This document shows positions 7,491 through 12,676 of a stretch of 12,676 nucleotides of DNA, piece by piece. The stretch covers positions 1 to 12,676 of the forward strand of contig JAEUVW010000035.1 of NCBI GenBank assembly GCA_016786525.1. The letters run 5' to 3'. The stretch's first letter is position 1, and every line of letters begins with the position of its first letter. This DNA comes from Chitinophagaceae bacterium (GTDB lineage Bacteria; Bacteroidota; Bacteroidia; Chitinophagales; Chitinophagaceae). Made by a program: the position numbers and the translations under genes. Under the pieces are notes generated by a model that had not been told where the DNA came from, did no database searches, and saw only the letters and a program-made list of their open reading frames with translations.

Positions 7491-7498
7491 TATCTTTA
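7491..7498 (+). promoter_or_regulatory. Possible internal -7 box (TATCTTTA) before the MarR gene
   Basis: Seven of eight positions match TAnnTTTG, 8 bp before the ATG at 7507, with an ATTG at 7471-7474 upstream. If used, the MarR transcript would be nearly leaderless, allowing expression independent of the cluster promoter. Weak evidence. Confidence 0.25.
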
Positions 7499-7506
7499 GC
7501 CCGCAC

Positions 7507-8100
7507 ATGTCCGTATTTGATCCTGAAGAACAAAACAAGCAGCCCGACAGCAAAATTGTTGCCGGCTTTGAGCGTTTGTCGCAGGTTTTCAGGACCCTGC
7601 TCTGGGACCAGGCCAAGGCACAGCAACTAAGCCCGATACAGGTACAATTGCTGATCTTCATCCGCTATCACGGCGCAGACAAAAACAACGTGAGTTACCT
7701 GGCGCGTGAATTTGGCGTCACCAAGCCAACGATCAGCGATGCGGTAAAAGTACTGGAGGAAAAGAAGTTGGTACGCAGGGTGGCCGACCAGGCAGACAGC
7801 AGGCGCTACAGCCTATTGCTCAGCCCGGCCGGTAAAAAGGTAGTGGCCTCAAGCGAAAACTTTACCGTCCCCTTCAGCGATTGGCTGGCGCAAAGAGGAC
7901 AAAAGGAAAAGGAAGCGCTCTGGCAATCCCTGTCCGGCCTGATCGCCGCGCTGAACGAAAACGGCACGATCAGTATACAGCGCCACTGCTTCAATTGTAC
8001 GCATTACCGCAAAAAAGGGGGGGCGCATTTCTGTTCGCTCCTGGATGCACCCCTTCATAGCAACGACCTGCGCATAGACTGCCCGGAGCACCGGGAATAA
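7507..8100 (+). CDS. MarR-family winged-helix regulator with a four-cysteine C-terminal tail
   Basis: Dimeric DNA-binding regulator, probably a repressor of its own gene cluster. The ATG at 7507 gives 197 aa and starts 37 bp after the amidotransferase stop. The GTG at 7462 would add a hydrophobic 15-residue stretch not expected in this family. Seen: N-terminal dimer helix (about 15-38), winged helix about 41-108 with the probable recognition helix near TKPTISDAVKVLE (72-84) and wing DQADSRRYSLLLS (94-106), then a C-terminal helix. The unusual part is the tail 160-197, with C161-x2-C164-x11-C176-x15-C192, plus interspersed histidines, ending IDCPEH. This could hold zinc or an iron-sulfur cluster, or act as a thiol switch. 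The A6G7 tract at 8011-8023 encodes part of this tail. The likely operator is the palindrome at 5542-5564. Confidence 0.88.
   Translation: MSVFDPEEQNKQPDSKIVAGFERLSQVFRTLLWDQAKAQQLSPIQVQLLIFIRYHGADKNNVSYLAREFGVTKPTISDAVKVLEEKKLVRRVADQADSRRYSLLLSPAGKKVVASSENFTVPFSDWLAQRGQKEKEALWQSLSGLIAALNENGTISIQRHCFNCTHYRKKGGAHFCSLLDAPLHSNDLRIDCPEHRE
8011..8023 (+). repeat. A6G7 homopolymer tract inside the MarR gene
   Basis: Six A followed by seven G, encoding K-K-G-G-G/A between the second and third cysteines of the regulator's tail. Tracts of this kind slip during replication or sequencing. A one-base change would replace the last two cysteines with another frame. Confidence 0.7.
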
Positions 8101-8195
8101 GAAGGCTGCAGCCGCTCCTTTCCTGCTATTCTGAAATTCCAGCCCCAGGCGTATGCCTGCATCGGACATCATCTTTTCCTTCCCGCTATCTTCCT

Positions 8196-8203
8196 TAAAT
8201 TTA
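8196..8203 (+). promoter_or_regulatory. Possible -7 box (TAAATTTA) for the WG-repeat gene
   Basis: Seven of eight positions match TAnnTTTG, about 43 bp before the preferred ATG at 8247. A TTTT at 8174-8177, 18 bp upstream, could be a weak -33. The 146-bp gap between the MarR stop and this start also contains the palindrome GGCTGCAGCC (8104-8113) and nothing else recognised. Confidence 0.35.
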
Positions 8204-8246
8204 TAGCGGAACAAAATTTTCACCTATGCCCTGTGTAGCGCCCGCG

Positions 8247-10343
8247 ATGAAGAAAACAATATGCCTGCTGCTGTTCTGCGCCTGCCTGTCTCAGGCCGAA
8301 GGGCAAACCTTACCGGCACTCGTGCCCTATCGACAGGGCAAATTATGGGGGTACTCTGATGCAGCAGGCAACATACGGATACGCCCGCAATGGCGGAACG
8401 TGGATTTTTTCCACAAAGGCAGGGCTATTGTCTATACGGAAAATACCACCTGTATCATCGATACCGGTGGCGCCTACATCATACCGCCTTACCGGCACTG
8501 GACGGGCAAATTTTATCCTTCGCTGGTCGGCGCTTACTTCAATGCCCGGGGCAAAAACGGGCAGTACGGCATCATCGATTCCAACAACCGCGAATTACTG
8601 CCCTGCCTGTACGACCGTACGGACTTCGGCAATACCTTCCTGATGTCCGGCGGGTATTTCAGCTGGGATAAACGCCAGGGCACTTATACCGCTACTGTCG
8701 TAAAGAATGGAAAATACGGCATCATCGACACGCTGAGCCGGGTGCTGATCCCATTTGCCTACGATGGCATTGAGCACAGCAATTACTCAGGCAGCACCCC
8801 TTACTACAGGGTAAAAAAGGGAGAACGATACGGCCTGCTGGATGCGCGGGGCCGGATTCTCATTCCTCCCTTATACAGCAACCTGTGGACAGACCCCAAC
8901 AATGAAAACCAGTTTATGGTCTTCAGGGAACGCAGTACCGCCATTGCTGATACTACAGGAAGGATTGTACTGGAAATACCCGGCTACACCCTGGGCTTCC
9001 CCGGACATGGCGTAGTACCGGTGCAGGACAGCATGAACCGCTACGGCCTGATGGACTACAGCGGCAAAGTACTGATACCCTGCAGCTACCTGGGTGTGTG
9101 GTTGCAGCATGATACCCTGGTCGTATCGCGCTGGAATACGGATACGGCGGGCAGGCAGGTGCAGGAGTTCCGCTACCACGATGTAAGCACATTAGACCAA
9201 CGTTCCGGCTGGATCAGTTATGCGCAGCACGTACACCTGCCGCCCCGGGAGTCCGAACCTGCTGTACCCCGGCACCTGCCGAACTTTATCCCGATGCAGC
9301 TACAAGGCCGCACACAGAAACAATATGCAAAGGATTCGATGATATGGTCTGCGACAGGATTTCCCAGGCAAGCCGCCAAGCTGTGGCCGGTACAGGGTAT
9401 CGGCCCGGGGGATACGCTACCGCACTATGCCGCGATACTGGACACGAATGGCGATTACGCTGCCGGGCCTTTTCATACAGACTACAGCCTGAATATACTC
9501 AGCACGACTGACAGTTTGTTGTTGCTGGAAACAGAGACCCGCTCACCCTTGCGGGCGGTGACAGACTTCCAACTGAACCCTATACTCCCCATGCAACCTT
9601 ATGCGGTCACGGATGCGTTCTACAGGAAGGGGATGTTTTATGCCATTCTCCGGCATGAAAGGGAATACCCGGCCTACTGGCGCAGCTTTGAAGGGGGAAG
9701 AAGCGGTGTAGCAATAGGCTATAGTTACTACCTGGCCGGTGCAGATGGCCAGTCGCCAAAAGGAATGGCCGGTTACAAACTGCTGGCATACACCGACAGC
9801 AATGGCTGCCCCAAAAGCACCGGGTATTTTGAGTACCTTGGCCGGGATGAAGGTTTTGCTGGCCCCTTTACCGGGTATTTCCTCGCAGAGGACAGCCTGG
9901 ACAGGCAGGGCGTGGTAGACCTGTACGGGCGGGTACTGGTACCGGCTGTAAGCTTCCGGTATAAACGAATGTACGCTGCAGGGCCCGATGTCTTCCTCGT
10001 AGACGCCCGGGATGCTGAAGAAGAAACCTTATTCACAAGTCTGCTGCTTAAAAAAACAAGTAAGCCTGAGACAGACCTTAAAGGGAAAGAGCAGCGGGGC
10101 TATCCTTACCTGGTCAACCGGCAAAACGAGGTACTGCTGGACAGCCTCTCTGTAGACTACGCAGGCCTGGTACAGTATCAGGATTACCCGGACCTCTACA
10201 GTGTAGGCCTGAAAAGCCGTCCTGGTGAATACCAGGGTTACGGAATCAATTTTTATATCAGCAGCAAGGGTAAAGCCTACTACAGTAGTATACCAGCTGA
10301 CCGGCAAAAAGTCTTACCGCATAAAGGGAAAAAGGAACACTGA
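8247..10343 (+). CDS. Secreted WG-repeat protein
   Basis: Exported protein of 698 aa built of WG beta-repeats, a module common in Bacteroidota whose function is unknown. The ATG at 8247 is preferred over 8226 because it begins directly with a signal peptide (MKKTICLLLFCACLSQA, cleavage near AEG-Q). The upstream start would put seven residues before the basic region. Repeats of the form (K/R)xGxxGxxDxxGxxLIPxxYD are seen at about 30-52 (the one with WG itself), 103-125, 150-172, 187-209 and 260-282, with a further one near 554-572 (QGVVDLYGRVLVP). In between, especially 290-550, the repeats are degenerate or replaced by other sequence. There is no T9SS sorting domain or lipobox, so it is predicted periplasmic. 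It appears to be a single gene with its own weak promoter, ending at a strong terminator. Confidence 0.85.
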   Translation: MKKTICLLLFCACLSQAEGQTLPALVPYRQGKLWGYSDAAGNIRIRPQWRNVDFFHKGRAIVYTENTTCIIDTGGAYIIPPYRHWTGKFYPSLVGAYFNARGKNGQYGIIDSNNRELLPCLYDRTDFGNTFLMSGGYFSWDKRQGTYTATVVKNGKYGIIDTLSRVLIPFAYDGIEHSNYSGSTPYYRVKKGERYGLLDARGRILIPPLYSNLWTDPNNENQFMVFRERSTAIADTTGRIVLEIPGYTLGFPGHGVVPVQDSMNRYGLMDYSGKVLIPCSYLGVWLQHDTLVVSRWNTDTAGRQVQEFRYHDVSTLDQRSGWISYAQHVHLPPRESEPAVPRHLPNFIPMQLQGRTQKQYAKDSMIWSATGFPRQAAKLWPVQGIGPGDTLPHYAAILDTNGDYAAGPFHTDYSLNILSTTDSLLLLETETRSPLRAVTDFQLNPILPMQPYAVTDAFYRKGMFYAILRHEREYPAYWRSFEGGRSGVAIGYSYYLAGADGQSPKGMAGYKLLAYTDSNGCPKSTGYFEYLGRDEGFAGPFTGYFLAEDSLDRQGVVDLYGRVLVPAVSFRYKRMYAAGPDVFLVDARDAEEETLFTSLLLKKTSKPETDLKGKEQRGYPYLVNRQNEVLLDSLSVDYAGLVQYQDYPDLYSVGLKSRPGEYQGYGINFYISSKGKAYYSSIPADRQKVLPHKGKKEH

Positions 10344-10379
10344 ACAAAGACTAGCGATCTCCCCCCTTTTGCTGCCAGC

Positions 10380-10420
10380 TAAAGAAGAAGGCCTCTCAAA
10401 TGCAGAGGTCTTCTTCTTTA
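10380..10420. terminator. Bidirectional intrinsic terminator between convergent genes
   Basis: A 17-bp stem pairs 10380-10396 with 10404-10420 around a 7-nt loop; one pair is G-U. The arms are purine-rich then pyrimidine-rich (AAAGAAGAAG / CTTCTTCTTT), so a U-rich end is transcribed from either direction. It lies 36 bp after the WG-repeat stop codon and 16 bp beyond the stop of the minus-strand T9SS gene, so it can serve both. Confidence 0.8.
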
Positions 10421-10436
10421 CGGAATGGAAAAACAT

Positions 10437-11267
10437 TTATTCTTTGGCAATACGGGTATACACAGACGTACCGTCGCTGAGCAGCGTATGCAGGATATAG
10501 GCTGCAGGGGGTACCTGTTGCAGGTCCAGGTGGTCGGCGCCAAGCTGCCGGGCAACAAGCCTGCCCCCAAGATCGTATAAACGCAGCTCCTGCACCGGCT
10601 GCGGCGAGGCCACATAGAGGTTTTGCCGTACAGGATTGGGATAGTAACGCAACTGCGATGAGGCCGGTACAGCAGCAATGGCCGCCGGTATTTTCCTGCT
10701 GATGGACAGGTTGTCGAATTTTACATCCAGCCAGTTGACCACCGTGCGGTACCGGAAAGCAATGTACGATTTGCCGCTGGTAGCGGGGATATCGACAGGC
10801 CGGGTCCTGTACCAGGTATTATCGTTGCTGTAGGCAGTATCCCGGTAATCATACAGGAGCACTTTGCCCGACGCCTTCGAGGGATCCGGGTCGCCTTTCA
10901 ACAGGTACAAGGCTACCGTATCGCCCGCGTTGGGTTGACCAAAACCGGCGAAACTGCGCCGTACACTGTCTATCGTAGCACCATCTGCAAAATTAAACTG
11001 CGGGGACACAAACCAATTGTCAGTAGGATCGGTTCCGCCTACCGGGTAATTGTGTGACAGGCTGCTGGGCGCGGAAAAAGGTGTGGAAGCAGCGTATACC
11101 CAATAGGGTTTGGAGCCCCCGCTAACCCCCATGCGAAAAAGCTGCCAGCCGGCCTGTTCTGCAGGTGTGTCAAAACCGGTCTTGTAAGGAAGTGTTGTCT
11201 GGGCCAGGGATGGGGTGGCCAATGCCAGGCTCAGGGCCAGCGGGAAGAAGGGTTTGGTATTGATCAT
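10437..11267 (-). CDS. T9SS type A sorting domain protein, cleaved-adhesin/choice-of-anchor-J-like (paralogue A)
   Basis: Secreted or cell-surface protein of 276 aa. It has a Sec signal peptide (residues 1-22, MINTKPFFPLALSLALATPSLA, cleavage before Q-T). A single beta-jellyroll-like domain at about 25-195 resembles the choice-of-anchor J/cleaved adhesin modules: GFDTPAEQAGWQLF at the start, DNWFVSPQFNF near the middle, GKSYIAFRYR and VKFDNLSISRK at the end. Residues 206-276 are a T9SS C-terminal signal: LRYYPNPVRQNLYV, ELRLYDLGGRLV, then AAYILHTLLSDG. The signal should direct export across the outer membrane through T9SS and then be removed. Neighbour and close homologue of the protein encoded at 11431-12273. 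Possible roles (adhesion, glycan binding) are not shown by the sequence; no protease or glycosidase motif was seen. Confidence 0.9.
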   Translation of the reverse strand: MINTKPFFPLALSLALATPSLAQTTLPYKTGFDTPAEQAGWQLFRMGVSGGSKPYWVYAASTPFSAPSSLSHNYPVGGTDPTDNWFVSPQFNFADGATIDSVRRSFAGFGQPNAGDTVALYLLKGDPDPSKASGKVLLYDYRDTAYSNDNTWYRTRPVDIPATSGKSYIAFRYRTVVNWLDVKFDNLSISRKIPAAIAAVPASSQLRYYPNPVRQNLYVASPQPVQELRLYDLGGRLVARQLGADHLDLQQVPPAAYILHTLLSDGTSVYTRIAKE

Positions 11268-11283
11268 AGTAATTTGGTTTGTA

Positions 11284-11291
11284 CAAAACTA
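11284..11291 (-). promoter_or_regulatory. -7 box (TAGTTTTG) for paralogue A
   Basis: On the minus strand this is TAGTTTTG, an exact TAnnTTTG match 16 bp upstream of the ATG. The 13-base context CATCCTAGTTTTG is identical before paralogue B (12295-12307), so selection or recent duplication has preserved it. No -33 TTTG is evident. Confidence 0.6.
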
Positions 11292-11360
11292 GGATGGGGA
11301 CCGCTGTAGCTGTTGCTCTTTCGGTCTTTTAAATATCACTTTTATGCCCCGGACAGGCAC

Positions 11361-11407
11361 AAAACAATAAGGCCCTTGTTGCCGGGATTGCCATGCAGGC
11401 AAAAGGG
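11361..11407 (-). terminator. Probable terminator of paralogue B
   Basis: On the minus strand a stem of CCCTTTTGCC with GGCAACAAGGG (one bulged base), at plus positions 11398-11407 and 11373-11383, is followed by the U-rich TTATTGTTTT (11370-11361). It begins about 24 bp after the paralogue B stop codon and precedes the paralogue A promoter. The two T9SS genes therefore probably form separate transcription units. Confidence 0.55.
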
Positions 11408-11430
11408 AAAATGCTTCCGGCAGACCTCAT

Positions 11431-12273
11431 TTATTCTTTGGCAATACGGGTATACACAGACGTACCATCGCGGAGCAGCGTATGCAGGATGTAGGCAGCG
11501 GCGGGTACATCCTGCATATCCAGGTGATCGGCGGCCTCCTGCCGGGCAACAAGCCTGCCGCCCGGATCGTATAAACGCAGCTCCTGCACTGCTATCGGTG
11601 CAGTCACGTAGAGGCTTTGCCGTACAGGGTTGGGATAGTAACGCAGCTGCGAGGATACGGGCACGGCCGCTGCAGTACCGGCCGGTACTTTCCTGCTGAC
11701 GGACAGGTTATCGAACCAGGTCTCCATCCATCCATTGTCAGTATTACGATACCGGAAAGCAATATAGGATTTGCCGGCGGTTGCCGGGATATCGACCGGG
11801 CGGGTCTTATACCAGATATTATCATTGGAGTAGTCAACTCCCCTGTAATCATACAGAAGCACTTTGCCTGTAGCTTTGGAAGGGTCCGGGTCTCCCTGCA
11901 ATAGGTACAGCGCTATGGTGTCACCTGCTCCGGGCAGCCCCAGGCCGCCGAAACGCCGGCGAAGGCTATCTATCGTCCCTCCACCGGAAAAATCGAATCC
12001 GGGAGACACAAACCAATCGTCGGTTAGACTCTTGCTTGCGCTTACGCTGATTTCATGTCCCAGGCTGTTGGGTGTAGAAAAGGAGGGTGTAAGAGCGTAT
12101 CTCCAGGAAGGCTTTGCGCTTTCTACAAGCCCAAACTGGAAGAGCTTCCATCCGGCCTGCTCTGCGGCATTGTCGAAACCGCTGGTGTAAGGCAGTGCTG
12201 TCTGGGCCAGGGATGGACCGGCCAATGCCAGGCTCAGGGCCGGCAGGAAAAGGCATTTTATGTTCGTGATCAT
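11431..12273 (-). CDS. T9SS type A sorting domain protein, cleaved-adhesin/choice-of-anchor-J-like (paralogue B)
   Basis: Secreted protein of 280 aa with the same plan as its neighbour: signal peptide (MITNIKCLFLPALSLALAGPSLA, cut before Q-T), a jellyroll-like domain at about 26-200 (GFDNAAEQAGWKLF, DDWFVSPGFDF, GKSYIAFRYR, WFDNLSVSRK), and a 71-residue T9SS C-terminal signal from about 210 (LRYYPNPVRQSLYV). The start at 12273 is preferred over the ATG at 12297. The upstream ATG would fall ahead of the expected transcription start from the -7 box at 12295-12302 and would add eight residues absent from paralogue A. The C-terminal half is nearly identical to the paralogue. The region after the signal peptide (about residues 45-85) is the most diverged part and may carry any ligand difference. 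Confidence 0.9.
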   Translation of the reverse strand: MITNIKCLFLPALSLALAGPSLAQTALPYTSGFDNAAEQAGWKLFQFGLVESAKPSWRYALTPSFSTPNSLGHEISVSASKSLTDDWFVSPGFDFSGGGTIDSLRRRFGGLGLPGAGDTIALYLLQGDPDPSKATGKVLLYDYRGVDYSNDNIWYKTRPVDIPATAGKSYIAFRYRNTDNGWMETWFDNLSVSRKVPAGTAAAVPVSSQLRYYPNPVRQSLYVTAPIAVQELRLYDPGGRLVARQEAADHLDMQDVPAAAYILHTLLRDGTSVYTRIAKE

Positions 12274-12294
12274 CTTGTATCGTTTTAGCAGGAC

Positions 12295-12302
12295 CAAAAC
12301 TA
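12295..12302 (-). promoter_or_regulatory. -7 box (TAGTTTTG) for paralogue B
   Basis: Exact TAnnTTTG match on the minus strand, 21 bp upstream of the preferred ATG, within the 13-base block shared with paralogue A. The rest of the gap to the next minus-strand gene (12303-12405) holds the conserved upstream block around 12342-12360 and no other gene. Confidence 0.6.
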
Positions 12303-12405
12303 GGATGACCTTTTCAGGACGGATGGTCCTTTTGGCACTTAAAATGACACTTCTATGCCCTACACATTATTTCCACTGCAACAGGACAACCAAAGAAAAT
12401 ACGCC

Positions 12406-12675
12406 TTATTGCCCGGCTTCCGCCCGTCCTTTGGACACCACAAAGACACCTATAGTAAAGCCCAGCTGAAAGGAGGGCCACACGGAGGTTTCATGGCTTG
12501 CCAACAGATAGGACGGTTTATTTTTTGCAGGATAAACCACAGTGGTAGCATAGTCATGATGCAGCCTCAGCCCTGCTCCCCAAAATGCATTGAGCACCGG
12601 CCTTACCCTGCCTTTCCGCGATAAAAATGCGGTATAGCCTATGAGGAATTTGCTGCCGTAAACGTGGGTAATATC
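12406..12675 (-). CDS. C-terminal part of a probable outer-membrane beta-barrel protein (5' partial)
   Basis: Ninety codons including the TAA stop; the open frame runs off the right edge, so the N-terminus is outside the window. The 89 visible residues (beginning DITHVYGSKFLIGYTAFLSRKG) alternate small or polar residues with aromatic and aliphatic ones, in strands separated by short polar turns, as in porin-like or DUF3575-like barrels of Bacteroidota. An LNAFWGAGLRLHH strand is present. The protein ends in a short Arg/Glu/Gly tail instead of the usual terminal aromatic residue. The GTG at about 12597 is internal, not a start. Same strand as the T9SS pair, 132 bp upstream of paralogue B. The family assignment is tentative. 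Confidence 0.6.
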   Translation of the reverse strand, partial: DITHVYGSKFLIGYTAFLSRKGRVRPVLNAFWGAGLRLHHDYATTVVYPAKNKPSYLLASHETSVWPSFQLGFTIGVFVVSKGRAEAGQ

Positions 12676-12676
12676 A

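Larger units (their letters stand above)
10434..11349 (-). repeat. Tandem duplication, copy A (gene plus upstream region)
   Basis: This stretch is homologous to 11428-12360. Homology starts 3 bp past the stop codon. In the first 64 bases of the coding 3' end the two copies differ at only 3 positions. Homology continues through the gene and across the promoter to a shared TATGCCC at 11343-11349. Confidence 0.8.
11428..12360 (-). repeat. Tandem duplication, copy B (gene plus upstream region)
   Basis: Partner of 10434-11349 in direct orientation, about 80 bp apart. From the AGGATG beside the -7 box to the shared TATGCCC, both copies have exactly 59 bp. The outer ends are conserved and the middle is diverged. 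Confidence 0.8.

Noticed and set aside
8104..8113. GGCTGCAGCC palindrome after the MarR gene as a terminator
   Set aside because: It has no loop of its own and no U-tract follows; a 10-bp dyad of this composition can arise by chance.
12274..12297. ATG at 12297 as the start of paralogue B
   Set aside because: Overlaps the -7 box shared with paralogue A and adds residues before the signal peptide that the paralogue lacks.
12355..12624. Open frame on the + strand (89 codons) at the right edge
   Set aside because: Opposite the minus-strand partial gene, which has barrel-like strands; the plus translation shows no family features.
1..12676. CRISPR array, tRNA, insertion sequence or integrase
   Set aside because: No regularly spaced repeats, no cloverleaf-like segments, and no transposase-like or integrase-like coding sequence were recognised. 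The only large repeat is the T9SS gene duplication.

Overview
The window looks like a chromosomal segment of a Bacteroidota (Bacteroidetes) bacterium of moderate-to-high GC, probably from the Chitinophagaceae or a related family. Three things support this: two secreted proteins end in type IX secretion system (T9SS) type A sorting domains, several genes are preceded by boxes of the Bacteroidetes sigma-factor form TAnnTTTG, and Shine-Dalgarno sequences are weak or absent. No tRNA, rRNA, CRISPR array, transposase or integrase was seen. The longest gaps between genes are about 165 bp, so no gene-free stretch exceeds 300 bp.

Region 1 (1-4148, + strand) is a heavy-metal efflux locus. It holds the 3' two-thirds of a CzcA/CusA-type RND pump fused to a TolC-like outer-membrane factor, then after 5 bp a lipoprotein periplasmic adaptor (CzcB/CusB type). 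Together these would form a complete inner membrane-periplasm-outer membrane efflux complex. The fusion junction looks like an intact Sec signal peptide. Region 2 (4250-5467, - strand) is a single metal-dependent amidohydrolase on the CodA (cytosine deaminase) scaffold, convergent with the efflux genes.

Region 3 (5542-8100, + strand) is a compact four-gene cluster. It encodes a DUF2024 protein, a YggS/PLPBP-family PLP-binding protein, a class I glutamine amidotransferase and a MarR-family regulator with a four-cysteine C-terminal tail. The first three genes overlap by 4 bp at each junction. A perfect 11+1+11 bp palindrome overlaps the -10-like box in front of the first gene and is the obvious candidate operator for the MarR protein. 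This is the best candidate in the window for an undescribed regulated system.

Region 4 (8247-10343, + strand) is a secreted WG-repeat protein of about 700 residues. It converges, across a strong bidirectional hairpin terminator, on region 5 (10437-12273, - strand), a tandem pair of paralogous T9SS-secreted jellyroll-type proteins with duplicated promoters. Region 6 (12406-12675, - strand) is the C-terminal end of a gene that continues past the window, probably encoding an outer-membrane beta-barrel protein.
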